Positions 44,994 through 54,018 of a stretch of DNA of 64,000 bases are shown piece by piece. Under the pieces are notes generated by a model. That model saw only the letters and a list, made by a program, of their open reading frames with translations, searched no databases and was not told the origin of the DNA. This DNA comes from Cystobacter fuscus DSM 2262 (lineage in GTDB: Bacteria > Myxococcota > Myxococcia > Myxococcales > Myxococcaceae). The position numbers and the translations under genes were made by a program. How positions within the stretch are numbered: position 1 is the stretch's first letter; every line of letters starts with the position of its first letter. The stretch is from the NCBI RefSeq assembly GCF_000335475.2, contig NZ_ANAH02000005.1, forward strand, positions 62,001 to 126,000. The letters run 5' to 3'.

Positions 44994-46949
44994 ATGGCGA
45001 AGCGACTGGGTGAACGGCTCGTCGAAGCGGGCCTTGTCACGAGCGAGTCCATCCAGAAGGCGCTGGAGCACCAGAAGATCACCGGCCACCGGCTGGGGGA
45101 CTGTCTGGTGGAGATCGGCCTGCTCCAGGAATCGGGGTTGCTGCGATTCCTGGCGGCCGAGTTCCAGACCCGCTTCGTCTCCGCGGAGAAGCTGGCCAAG
45201 GCGCGCATCGCCACCGAGGTGTTGGACAAGGTGCCGGTGCGGCTGGCGGAGGCGCAGAACGTGCTCCCGCTGGCCATCGATCCGGAGCGCAAGCTCCTGT
45301 CGGTGGTGGCGGCCGAGCCGCAGAACAAGAAGTTGATGGACGAGATCGCCCTGGTGACGGGCATGTCCGAGGTCTACGCGTACGTGGGCCTGCGCAGCTC
45401 CATCGCCGCGGCCATCCGCAAGCACTACTACGGAGACCCCACGGCCTTCGCGTCGCTGGAGCTGGGCGGCCACATGCGCGCGGACGTCAACGCCATGGCC
45501 TCCGCCTTCGAGAGCACCACCGGGACGGCGCCCAAGGCGAGCCTCCAGCTGCGGCTCGACTCGGAGACCCGCCATCGGCTGCAGCGTCCGGGCACGCAGA
45601 CGCGCGCGGGTACGCGGGGGGATGCGCTCCTGGCCTCGCGCGGCACCGTGTCGGACGGCGACTACATCGAGACGTTGAACATCCTGGTGTCGATGATGGA
45701 GCGCGAACACAAGCACCACCGGGGGCACTCGGCGCAGCTCGCGCGCCAGGCGGCGGTGGTGGCGCGGCGCCTGGGCATGGCGCCCAAGGACGTGACGGCG
45801 GTGAGCATCGCCGGCCTGCTGCACGACCTGGGCAAGCCCGCCGAGCGCCATTTCTGCCTGGCGAGCAACGCGGTCAATCCCGAGTGGATGGCCGAGGCGA
45901 AGCGCTACTGCCGCGTCCCCACCAAGCTCTTCGAGACGGTGAACCTGCCGGTGCAGGTGAACACCATGCTCGCGCAGCTCTACGAGGCCTATGACGGCTC
46001 GGGCACGCCCCAGGGCGTCAAGGGCGACGACATCACCCTGGGCGCGCGCATCCTCGCGACGGTGGACAGCTACCTGGAGCTGACGAAGAACCCGGCCAAT
46101 GCGCTCGGCAAGCTGCACAGCAAGGCCAAGGCGATCGAGCACCTGAAGGAGAACGCCGGGAAGCTGTACGACCCCTTGGTGGCGAACATCGTCACGCAGG
46201 TGCAGAGCGGCGAGTTGCTGCGGCAGAGGCTCGTCAACGACGGCCGGCAGATCTTCATCGTGGAGCCCGAGCAGGGCACGCGGACGGGGCTGCTGGAGGC
46301 CGTGCAGAAGCAGGGGCTGGTGGCGTATGCGCTGTCGCTGCTGGACGGGGCGTACGACGCGCTGGTGCATCAGGAGTGCGACGTGCTGGTGGTGGGGCTG
46401 AAGTTCGGCATCGACGAGGTGGTGGCCCTGTTGCAGGCGGTGCGCGCCTCGGCGGAGCACGCGGGCCTGCCCGTGGTGGTGCTCGGAGATCCGGACCCGG
46501 GCCTACGCGAGCGGTTGATGATGTGCGGGGCGACGGCGGTGCTCCCCCCCACGGCGCTGGCCGAGGCGGCCCGGACGCTGAAGACGCTGTACGAGGATCG
46601 CATCCGGCACAACGGGCCCGCGCGGGTGGTGCGCGGAGGCATGGACGAGCTGCCCGGACCGGAGCTGTTCAAGTGCCTGGGCGGGGGCAAGAAGTCAGGG
46701 CGGCTGCACCTCAAGTACCACGTGCATGAGGGCTTCCTGCACCTGGAGAAGGGCCGGGTCGTCTTCGCCTCCGCGGCGGGACAGACTGGTGAGCCGGCCC
46801 TGCAGACGCTGCTGGGCTTCACCCAGGCCGACTTCCGCTACGATCCGGACTCGCTGCTGTTGGACGTGCCCCAGTTGGATCAGGAGCTCGAGTCCCTGGC
46901 CCAGCGCATCGTCCCCCGCAGGACCTCGGTGTACGTGCCCACGGTGTGA
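44994..46949 (+). CDS. MshEN + degenerate HD-GYP + DUF4388-like regulatory protein
   Basis: 651-residue signalling protein. Residues 1-150 match the GspE/MshE N-terminal domain (GERLVEAGLVTSESIQKALE; GDCLVEIG), often a c-di-GMP binder. The HD-GYP region has HRGHSAQLARQAA and LLHDLGK (His277-Asp278), but the GYP motif reads DGSGTP (334-339), so phosphodiesterase activity is doubtful. A receiver-like domain follows (about 415-520) lacking a clear phosphoacceptor. The C-terminus (ELFKCLGGGKKSGRLHLKY and on) resembles DUF4388/PATAN. Its last 102 bp are repeated at 48751-48852, beyond an inserted toxin-immunity pair. Confidence 0.82.
   Translation: MAKRLGERLVEAGLVTSESIQKALEHQKITGHRLGDCLVEIGLLQESGLLRFLAAEFQTRFVSAEKLAKARIATEVLDKVPVRLAEAQNVLPLAIDPERKLLSVVAAEPQNKKLMDEIALVTGMSEVYAYVGLRSSIAAAIRKHYYGDPTAFASLELGGHMRADVNAMASAFESTTGTAPKASLQLRLDSETRHRLQRPGTQTRAGTRGDALLASRGTVSDGDYIETLNILVSMMEREHKHHRGHSAQLARQAAVVARRLGMAPKDVTAVSIAGLLHDLGKPAERHFCLASNAVNPEWMAEAKRYCRVPTKLFETVNLPVQVNTMLAQLYEAYDGSGTPQGVKGDDITLGARILATVDSYLELTKNPANALGKLHSKAKAIEHLKENAGKLYDPLVANIVTQVQSGELLRQRLVNDGRQIFIVEPEQGTRTGLLEAVQKQGLVAYALSLLDGAYDALVHQECDVLVVGLKFGIDEVVALLQAVRASAEHAGLPVVVLGDPDPGLRERLMMCGATAVLPPTALAEAARTLKTLYEDRIRHNGPARVVRGGMDELPGPELFKCLGGGKKSGRLHLKYHVHEGFLHLEKGRVVFASAAGQTGEPALQTLLGFTQADFRYDPDSLLLDVPQLDQELESLAQRIVPRRTSVYVPTV
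46848..46949 (+). repeat. Direct repeat, left copy (3' end of HD-GYP-like gene)
   Basis: The final 102 bp of the regulatory gene including its TGA stop. The same sequence with about three or four substitutions (for example GAG to GAA, CCC to CCT, TAC to TTC) recurs at 48751-48852. The two copies bracket the nuclease toxin and immunity genes. Confidence 0.9.
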
Positions 46950-47006
46950 ACAATAAACGCGAATCGCGAAACACAAACAATTCAAAGTGCCCAAAAACAT
47001 CCGCCG

Positions 47007-47822
47007 ATGGAAGCACCGCTTTCTCGATTGAAGCCGCGTCAGACGTGGAAGCCCAACAGGGCCGCCGCGTGGGCTCTCGTCGTTCTCCTCCCGGCGTGTG
47101 CGATGTCACCGGGCAGGAGCGGTTCCTTCCGCTACAGCTTCGACTCGCCCTCGGCGGCCTGTCGGCATAGCCTCTCGGGGTGCGTCGCCCTCTACGGCAA
47201 GGAAATCGCTTCGGCGACGGCCGTCCTGAAAGTAGCGCTCGATGTTCCGACGAGAAACGACATCGAGCGCACGTTGTCAGAATGCGCGGACATCGCCCGT
47301 TCGGAAGTCCTTCTCCGGCACGAGGGGGACTTCGCCGGTTTGACCCCCACTGCTGACGAGTGCAAGCAATGGGCGAAGAACGCGAGAAGCAAGGGGATGA
47401 CGTGGGCCATGCAGTTGGGAACGGAGATGCATGAAGAGGCGCTCGAGTGCGTGGAGGAGCGACTGAGCAAACTGCGTCCGGGAGGATTCAGTCTGGAACC
47501 ACGCTACCGCTACGACTCGCGTCAGGATCGCTGGAAACAGGTGAGCCGCGAGGAGGAGCAGGCCCTGGAAGAGTCGGGCAATTCGGGTGAGCTGAAGGGC
47601 TCAGTCAAACCCGATGTCGTGATTCATCAGGGGGATCCGCTCCGTGCGCAGGCCGTCTATGACTTCAAATTCCCATGTATGAATATCGATGAGATACCCA
47701 AGTGGCCTCGTTACCCACCAACCCACCCGTACTCGGGACTGGACCAGGGGACCGTGTACGAATGGGCTTTCTCCATCAAGCCCACACGTGTCATGCCGCG
47801 CTTGGGAGTCATTCATGAATAG
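47007..47822 (+). CDS. VRR-NUC-like nuclease toxin, lipoprotein
   Basis: 271-residue predicted toxin. The N-terminus is basic, then hydrophobic, with a lipobox (VVLLPAC, Cys about 31), so it is probably exported as a lipoprotein. The C-terminal part carries a PD-(D/E)XK-type nuclease signature: VKPDVVIHQGD, then QAVYDFKFPCM, consistent with a VRR-NUC fold. Supporting this, the next gene is of the TsiV type, named for immunity against VRR-NUC toxins. The stop overlaps that gene by 8 nt. The 57 bp upstream are AT-rich, unlike the surroundings. Route of delivery (outer membrane exchange or type VI secretion) is not shown. Confidence 0.7.
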   Translation: MEAPLSRLKPRQTWKPNRAAAWALVVLLPACAMSPGRSGSFRYSFDSPSAACRHSLSGCVALYGKEIASATAVLKVALDVPTRNDIERTLSECADIARSEVLLRHEGDFAGLTPTADECKQWAKNARSKGMTWAMQLGTEMHEEALECVEERLSKLRPGGFSLEPRYRYDSRQDRWKQVSREEEQALEESGNSGELKGSVKPDVVIHQGDPLRAQAVYDFKFPCMNIDEIPKWPRYPPTHPYSGLDQGTVYEWAFSIKPTRVMPRLGVIHE

Positions 47823-48729
47823 TGAGCCCTGGCCCCATATTCGCATCTATTCAGAGAAGGGACTTCTGGTCCTTCGAGACGGATTCAGCATTACACTCTA
47901 TACACGGCACCCTCACGCGCAGATAGCGGAAGGGGCCCTGCGCTCGCTCGAACTTTATCTGAACGCGGTGGAGCCCGGTGCGCTTGGCTTGTACGCAGAC
48001 CTGGACGGGTACTGGCAAAATCTCGATTCCACCGCCTGGAAGCTCATCCGAGATGAGCTTCGACACCCCACCCAAGCCCATATTGAGCTGGCAGATGCAT
48101 CGGCCGTCCAAGCGCGCTATCGCTTCACCTACCATGGCAGCTCGTTTACTCCCCTCCCCTTCATCAGAGACACTTCGACATGGGTCTCGGCGATGTCTTG
48201 CTGGCTGCCCACGGAGTACCTGAAAGAGCGCGGTTTCGCGCAAGTGCGTGAACTCGTGATGGGAATGGCGTCGTGCTTTCCTTTCTGCTCTGGCCATGCA
48301 GGCCTCTCCCTTCATGCCCAGAACGACCTCCTGTCTTTGGAGAAGGTGTCCCGCGCGAGAGCGAACCGGTATCCAGGCATGGACATCGCGCTTTCTGCCC
48401 TTCCCACCCTGGACATTGGAACGAGGGTCAACGGTGTGCATTGGCTGAACTTCCTGGGCCCTCCCGTGCTGGACGCATTGGGGGGCATCACGGGCCTCCG
48501 AGTTCGCTTGCACTCGCCAGACATCACCGTTCAGGAAATGGAGGAGGGGCGGGCCGTCGTCACCCTCGGCGCTCATCCTGACGCCGGAGACCTTGAGGAG
48601 GGACGCACGCTCCCCGCCTACCGGGAACTGGCGCGCGTCCTGGAGCCCTTCCTCTATCAACGACGCTATCTGCCGAACGAAGAGGTCCCCGAAGAGCTTC
48701 GCCGCTGGGAGCGCCGCTTCCTGGATTGA
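47815..48729 (+). CDS. TsiV/DUF3396-type immunity protein
   Basis: 304-residue protein expected to neutralise the upstream nuclease. ATG 47815 overlaps the toxin's last codons. Family features: LLVLRDGFSITLYTRHP near the start, SWLPTEYL/SCWLPTEYL with preceding strand, ELVMGMASCFPFCSGHAGLS, and RYPGMDIALSALPTLDIGTR followed by VNGVHWLNFLGPPVLDALGG. These are characteristic of DUF3396 (type VI immunity for VRR-NUC). No signal peptide, so cytoplasmic. It ends 21 bp before the right copy of the 102-bp direct repeat. Confidence 0.8.
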   Translation: MNSEPWPHIRIYSEKGLLVLRDGFSITLYTRHPHAQIAEGALRSLELYLNAVEPGALGLYADLDGYWQNLDSTAWKLIRDELRHPTQAHIELADASAVQARYRFTYHGSSFTPLPFIRDTSTWVSAMSCWLPTEYLKERGFAQVRELVMGMASCFPFCSGHAGLSLHAQNDLLSLEKVSRARANRYPGMDIALSALPTLDIGTRVNGVHWLNFLGPPVLDALGGITGLRVRLHSPDITVQEMEEGRAVVTLGAHPDAGDLEEGRTLPAYRELARVLEPFLYQRRYLPNEEVPEELRRWERRFLD

Positions 48730-48750
48730 GCCGGACCACACCCGGAAGCC

Positions 48751-48852
48751 GACTCGCTGCTGTTGGACGTGCCCCAGTTGGATCAGGAACTCGAGTCCCT
48801 GGCCCAGCGCATCGTCCCTCGCAGGACCTCGGTGTTCGTGCCCACGGTGTGA
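48751..48852 (+). repeat. Direct repeat, right copy
   Basis: A non-coding duplicate of the last 102 bp of the HD-GYP-like gene (46848-46949), including a TGA in register. It follows the immunity gene by 21 bp and has no start codon or promoter of its own. It marks the right boundary of the inserted toxin-immunity unit. Confidence 0.9.
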
Positions 48853-48900
48853 GCGGACAATCTTCCTGGTGGCTCGCGAACACGGCCCGAGCCAGGAGGC

Positions 48901-51900
48901 TCAGCCCGTCTGGAGGCGGAGTTTCTCGAGGAGGGCCCGTGCCTCGCACAAGTCCGGGGTGTTCAAGCCCTCGGTGAACCCGCTGTAGATGTCCCGCAGC
49001 AATTCGCCTGCCTCGACCTGCTGACCGTCTTCGTCGAGCATCCTGCACAGGCCCAACACCGCGCGCAGCTCGAGTGACCAGGCACGCTGATGCCGCGCGA
49101 GCCGGATGGCCTGCTGGAAGCTCCCTCGCGCCGCGTCCCGCGATGTCTGGTCCATCCTTCTCAGGACCTCGCCCCGCAGGCGGTGAAGCTCGGGTTCGCA
49201 CAGATGCTCACCTCGAGTGGTGGCGTTCCGCATCCCCTCGGCCAGCGCCGCGAGCGCTTCCTCGTACTGGCCCGCCAGCATCAACACCTCGCCCAGCATG
49301 ACGAACATCCCCGTAAGGGCGAGTCCCCCACCAATGTCTCGGAAGAGCTGGATGCCCTGCCGCAACTCGGTGATGCCGGTCCTCGAGTCCCCCCGTCTGG
49401 AGTGAGCCCAGGCGCGGTACGTGAATGAGACCGCCTCCCAGAGCCGGAAGCCCTGTTCATTCGAGAGGACGAACAACTCCTGCGCTGTGCGCCAGGTGCT
49501 TTCGACGTCTTGCTGGTAGTGGCGCAGCATGAGGCTGGGCCCCATGGCGCTGGCGATGCTGGGCACGTGCCCCAGGGTCCGAGCCAGGGTGAACATCTCC
49601 TCCAGCACCCGCTCTCCCTGGTCCCGGTAGCCAAGCATCCACAGGCTCGCCGCCAGGGTGTACTGGCAGTTCATCGTCGGGGAGAGCTGGAATCGTCCGG
49701 TGATGAGGCGCTCCTGCTCGAGATCGAAGAGCAACAGGCCCTGTTCACCATGCCAGCGGGCATCGAGGAACTCGCCACGGAACAGATGCGTCTGGCCCAT
49801 GGCGTAGTGCGCGAGGAGCCTTGGCAATCCCTGCTTCGAGCCCCATGCGAGATCCATGACATGCCGTGCCGTTTCCAACGCGGGCTCCAGCTGGCCCCCG
49901 ATGAAATGGAACGTCCACAGGCACCACAACGCGGGCAGCAAGCGCTCCTGATCGCCCAGGACATAGCAGAGGTCACGAGCGCGGCAGGACGCCGCTTCCA
50001 CCACGGGCGAGGCCCAACCATCGATCGCCATCAGCGCCGCCGCGAGCTCCAGTTGGATGGGCAGCTCCAGTTTGAGCCGCTCTGTCTCGTCCGGAATCTG
50101 CACCAGCAGCGCGAGCGCACACCGGAGGTGGGCCATGGCCTCTCGGTTGGCCCCACGCACCATGGCACGCTGGCCCGCATTCTCCCATTCGCGGATGGCG
50201 TCCCGCGGCAGCTCCGCGCCCTCATAGTGGCTCGCCATGAGTTCCGGCTGGGTATCGGCCACCTCCGGGAACTCGTGCTGAAGCGTCTGGGCGATCTGCT
50301 GGTGGTACTGCTTCCGGGTCTTGCGCAACAGCGACTCGTAGGCGGCGTCCCGGATGAGCGCGTGCTTGAAGATGAAGACAGCCTCGGGCAACGCCCCCTG
50401 CTGGTACACCAGCTCGCTCTCCAGCAGCTTGGACAGATGCCCCTGGAGCACCTCGTCTTCCTTGCCAGCCACCGCCTTGAGCACCTCGTAGGGGAACTCG
50501 CGCCCCAGGGTGGCCGCGAGCTGGGCCACCGGCTTGCTCGGACCCAAGCGGTCGATCCTCGCCATCAGCGAGTCGTGCACGGAGACGGGGATGAGGCCAT
50601 CGGGAACACGCCCGACCAGCTCATAACGGTTCTCCCGCTCACGCAGCACCCCCGCCTCCAGGATGGCCTTGGTCAGCTCCTCCACGAACAACGGGGTGCC
50701 CCCGCTGCGCGCCAGCACCTGACGCTCCAGCTCGGCGGGCAGGGACTTGTTGCCGGTGACGTGGGCCACCATCACGGCCACCTCACCTGGCTTCAGCGGG
50801 AGCATCTCCAACGCATGCAGGTACGGCACCGCGGCCCAGTCCACATGGAACCCGGGGCGGGTGGTGAACAGGCACAGCAGGCGTTCCGAGTGCGTCCGGT
50901 CGACCAGGAGTTGCGTCAGCTCCAGCGTCGAGGGATCCGCCCAGTGCAGGTCCTCCAGCACGAAGACCAACGGGCGCTGCTCGGCGACTCCGCAGAGCAG
51001 CGCGCCCAGGAGTTCCAGGGTGCGATGGCGCTTCTTCTGGGCCGGAATCTCCAGCACCGGATTCGCCGCGAGAGGAATGGAGAGGAGCGAGGCCATCAAC
51101 CCCAGGGCTTCCGGGGAGCCGAGTCCATACCCGGCGAGGAACTCCCGCAGCCGGGTCAGCTTCTCCGCGGGCGAGGGCAGTCTGCGCAGCTCGAGCTGCC
51201 GCTCGAACAGCTCCATCACCGGGTACAGGGCGCTGTTCTGGTAGTAGGGCAGGCAGCGGCACTCGAGCAGGAAGTGCTCACCCTCCGGAAGCCTGCTGCC
51301 CAGCATCTTGAGCAGGCGCGACTTGCCGATACCCGGCTCGCCTCGGATGCAGACCACCTGACCGCTTCCAGCGGCGGCGCGAGACCAGTGCCCGACGAGC
51401 ACCTCCAGTTCGTGCTCGCGGCCGACGAAGGGGGTGAACCCATCCGCGGTGGCCGCGTCCATGCGGCTCCTCGCGCCCGTCTCGTGCAACACCCGGTAGA
51501 GCCGGGTCGCGCGAGACAGGCCCTTGAGACCGTGCTCGCCCAGATCCTCCAGGGCGAAGAAGCCACGCACCAGCCGGCTGGTGGCGGCGCTGATGACCAG
51601 GGTGTCCGGCTCGGCCTTGGCCTGTACACGCGCCGCCAGATTGGGGGTATCCCCGAGCGCCAACTGTTCGCGGAACTTCCCTCCGCCCACCTCTCCCACC
51701 ACCACCAGGCCGGTGTGGATGCCAATGCGCACCTGAAGCCGTTGGCCCCGGGCGTCCAGCGCGGCCACCTCCTGGAGGATCTCCAGGCCGGCGCGGACAG
51801 CGCGCAGCCCATCGTCCTCGTGGGCCACCGGATAGCCAAAGTAGACGAGCAGTCCATCCCCCAGGTACTGGGCGATGTGGCCGTCGTGGCGGGCAATCAC

Positions 51901-52209
51901 CCGGGCGGCGCACTCCTGGTAGGCGCGCACCACCTCGCGCAGATCCTCGGGATCCAGCCGTTCGGAGAGCGCCGTGGAGCCCACCAGATCACAGAACAGT
52001 ACGGTGAGTTGCCGGCGCTCCGCCTCGGGAGCGGAAGCCACGAAGGGGGACGACTTCGCGCCGAGCGGAGCGCCACACTGGCCACAGAACCTGGCGTCCA
52101 GCTGATTGGGGGCGCCACAGTCCCCACACAGAGCGGCCAGCGGGGTGCCGCACCCCATGCAGAACTTCGCGCCCTCGGGACTCTCCTGATTGCATTGCAA
52201 ACAGCACAT
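48901..52209 (-). CDS. Class III adenylate/guanylate cyclase with zinc ribbons, ATPase and TPR-like domains
   Basis: Large regulator of 1,102 residues. It begins with a double zinc ribbon (CLQCNQ, FCMGCGTPL, CGDCGAPN, FCGQCGAPLG). A class III cyclase domain follows (about 65-240: LTVLFCDLVGSTALSERLDP, YLGDGLLVYFGYP, VRIGIHTGLVVVGEVGG). Next is an AAA/STAND-type ATPase starting FVGREHELEVL with Walker A GEPGIGKSRLLKML and LVFVLEDLHWADPSTLEL. The C-terminal half is helical and TPR/MalT-like (AHLRCALALLVQIPDETERL). Such proteins are common in myxobacteria; they are soluble and their input signals are unknown. Intact. Confidence 0.9.
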   Translation of the reverse strand: MCCLQCNQESPEGAKFCMGCGTPLAALCGDCGAPNQLDARFCGQCGAPLGAKSSPFVASAPEAERRQLTVLFCDLVGSTALSERLDPEDLREVVRAYQECAARVIARHDGHIAQYLGDGLLVYFGYPVAHEDDGLRAVRAGLEILQEVAALDARGQRLQVRIGIHTGLVVVGEVGGGKFREQLALGDTPNLAARVQAKAEPDTLVISAATSRLVRGFFALEDLGEHGLKGLSRATRLYRVLHETGARSRMDAATADGFTPFVGREHELEVLVGHWSRAAAGSGQVVCIRGEPGIGKSRLLKMLGSRLPEGEHFLLECRCLPYYQNSALYPVMELFERQLELRRLPSPAEKLTRLREFLAGYGLGSPEALGLMASLLSIPLAANPVLEIPAQKKRHRTLELLGALLCGVAEQRPLVFVLEDLHWADPSTLELTQLLVDRTHSERLLCLFTTRPGFHVDWAAVPYLHALEMLPLKPGEVAVMVAHVTGNKSLPAELERQVLARSGGTPLFVEELTKAILEAGVLRERENRYELVGRVPDGLIPVSVHDSLMARIDRLGPSKPVAQLAATLGREFPYEVLKAVAGKEDEVLQGHLSKLLESELVYQQGALPEAVFIFKHALIRDAAYESLLRKTRKQYHQQIAQTLQHEFPEVADTQPELMASHYEGAELPRDAIREWENAGQRAMVRGANREAMAHLRCALALLVQIPDETERLKLELPIQLELAAALMAIDGWASPVVEAASCRARDLCYVLGDQERLLPALWCLWTFHFIGGQLEPALETARHVMDLAWGSKQGLPRLLAHYAMGQTHLFRGEFLDARWHGEQGLLLFDLEQERLITGRFQLSPTMNCQYTLAASLWMLGYRDQGERVLEEMFTLARTLGHVPSIASAMGPSLMLRHYQQDVESTWRTAQELFVLSNEQGFRLWEAVSFTYRAWAHSRRGDSRTGITELRQGIQLFRDIGGGLALTGMFVMLGEVLMLAGQYEEALAALAEGMRNATTRGEHLCEPELHRLRGEVLRRMDQTSRDAARGSFQQAIRLARHQRAWSLELRAVLGLCRMLDEDGQQVEAGELLRDIYSGFTEGLNTPDLCEARALLEKLRLQTG

Positions 52210-52265
52210 GCGCGCACGTCCCCCAAGCGGCTCGACCCGGACCCCTCTGGCCTGGCGAGGGCCGC

Positions 52266-53039
52266 CTACACGCGGAAGCCGAACAGCGCCGCCGCGTTGG
52301 CCGTCGTCACCTCGGCCACCTGCTCGACGGAGACCCCCTTGAGCTCGGCCACCTTCTTCGCCGTCTCGACCACGTACGAGGGCTCGTTCTTCTAACCCCG
52401 GTAGGGCACTGGCGCCAGGTACGGGCTGTCCGTCTCCACCATCAGCCGATCCAACGGCGCGAAGCGCACGGCGTCCTGGAGTGCCTCGGTCTTCTTGTAG
52501 GTGACGACGCCCGACAGCGACAGCAGGAAGCCCAGCTCCAGGTAGCGCCGCGCCGCGTCCGTGTCCCCGGTGAAGCAGTGGATGACACCGTGCCGCACGC
52601 CCTCCTCCTTGAGGATGGCCTCGCAGTCCTCGTGCGCGTCGCGCACATGCACCACGAGCGGCTTGCCCAGCTCACGCGCCAGGGCGCACTGCCGGCGGAA
52701 CACCTGGGCCTGCACCTCCCGGGGCGAGTGGTCGTAGTAGTAGTCCAGCCCCGCTTCCCCCACCGCCTTGAGCTCCGGCCGGGCGCAGGTGCGCGCCAGA
52801 TGCTCGAAGTCCGCCTCGGTGGCCTTCGCCGCGTCGTGCGGGTGGATGCCGAGCGTGGGCGTGAAGAAGTCCGGGTGGGCGGCGGCGATCTCCAGCGCCG
52901 CGCCCCAGTCTCCCGGCTCCTGGAACTGGCCGACGATGATGGCATGCACCAGGCCCGCGGCCCGGGCGCGCTCCAGCGCGACGTACACCCGCTCGGCGTC
53001 GGAACGATCGAAGTGACAGTGCGAGTCCACGAGCTTCAT
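52266..53039 (-). pseudogene. tatD: TatD-family DNase with in-frame amber stop
   Basis: Metal-dependent hydrolase: start KLVDSHCHFDRSD with the metal-binding HxH, TLGIHPHDA, GEAGLDYYYD, VHVRDAHED, and ETDSPYLAPVPYRG. A TAG at 52392-52394 ends translation at codon 216. The same frame continues KNEPSYVVETAKKVAELKGV...NAAALFGFRV to a TAG at 52266, restoring the normal ~257-residue length and the family's RGKxNEP motif with TAG in place of Lys (AAG to TAG). The protein as encoded lacks its last ~41 residues. It could be a real nonsense mutation or a sequencing error. It overlaps the HEAT gene by 4 nt. Confidence 0.88.
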
Positions 53040-54013
53040 GGCATCTCCTGGATGAGCTCGGTGAGCTCGGTACGGGCCTCGGCGGAGAACGCGGGCAGTG
53101 CCGCGCGAACCCGTGCCCGGCCCTCGGGAACGGCGAGCAACCACAATCCCTCGGCGGCATCGAGCCGGAAGTCCTCGGGTACTCCAGGTTCATCGAGCAG
53201 CGAGAGCAGCCACGGCAGGGCGCATGCGTCCCCCAGCCGGCCGAGGCCCCGCGCCGCCGCGCCCCGGCACTTGTCGCGGGGATCCACGACGATGGCGTGC
53301 AGCCGCTCCAGGGCGCCCGGGATCTTCACCTCGCCGCACAACTCCACGGCGAGGGCCCGGTCCTGGGCCCAGTTCCACCGCCGCCGCTCGCTGCGCTTGA
53401 GCAGCCACGCCGCGCCCTCGGCGTCGCCCAGCCGCGCGAGCACCCCCGCCGCCTGGGTGCGATCGAACGCGGGCAACAGCAGGCGATGGAACACGTCGCG
53501 CACCGCGGGCAGGGCGCGCGCGTCGCCCAGCTCGGCGAGTGCCCCGAGCGCACGAAAGCGCAGCAGGTCCTTGTCCAGGGCCTGGAGCAGCACCTCGAGC
53601 CCCGCGGGGTGCTGGAGCGAGGCCATGCCGCGCGCGGCCTCGAAGCGGACCTCGAAGGAGGAATCCTCCAGGAAGCGGGCCAGGGAGCCGCGGCAGTCCG
53701 CCCGGACGAGGTCGGCCATCCGCCCGGCGGCCTCCAGGCGCACGAGGCTCTCCTCGTCGGAGGCCTGGGCGGCGAGGAAGCCCGGCAGCTCGTCGGCGGG
53801 GAGCACCGCGGTGGCCATGCCCACGCCGGTGCGGCGCACCGCCACCTGCTTGTCCGCGAGCAGGCCGGGAAGGACGGAGGCCAGCTCGGGCGCGCGCGAG
53901 GGCTCCTCCGCCGCGAGGTGGAAGAGCAGCTCCGCCGCCTCGGCACGCAGGCGCGGATCCCTGTCGTGCTCGAGGGAGAAGAGGGCCCGGTCCCGTTCGG
54001 CCCGCCAGTCCAT
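53036..54013 (-). CDS. HEAT-repeat protein
   Basis: 325-residue all-helical repeat protein; successive ~30-residue units such as DPRLRAEAAELLFHLAAEE, SFEVRFEAARGMASLQHPAG and ALGALAELGDARALPAVRDV fit HEAT/PBS-lyase-like repeats. No catalytic motif or export signal; likely a protein-interaction scaffold. ATG 54013 is chosen; a GTG a few codons earlier would abut the metG stop. Its stop overlaps the tatD ATG (ATGA-type), so metG, this gene and tatD form a coupled operon. Confidence 0.8.
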   Translation of the reverse strand: MDWRAERDRALFSLEHDRDPRLRAEAAELLFHLAAEEPSRAPELASVLPGLLADKQVAVRRTGVGMATAVLPADELPGFLAAQASDEESLVRLEAAGRMADLVRADCRGSLARFLEDSSFEVRFEAARGMASLQHPAGLEVLLQALDKDLLRFRALGALAELGDARALPAVRDVFHRLLLPAFDRTQAAGVLARLGDAEGAAWLLKRSERRRWNWAQDRALAVELCGEVKIPGALERLHAIVVDPRDKCRGAAARGLGRLGDACALPWLLSLLDEPGVPEDFRLDAAEGLWLLAVPEGRARVRAALPAFSAEARTELTELIQEMP

Positions 54014-54018
54014 CACGC

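Noticed and set aside
42021-46460. A 1,479-codon open frame on the minus strand over four plus-strand genes
   Set aside because: Composition of His/Arg/Leu/Gly-rich antisense translation, no domain, and it covers four well-supported genes on the other strand.
49510-52395. A 961-codon plus-strand frame opposite the cyclase gene
   Set aside because: Antisense shadow of a gene with clear zinc-ribbon, cyclase and ATPase motifs.
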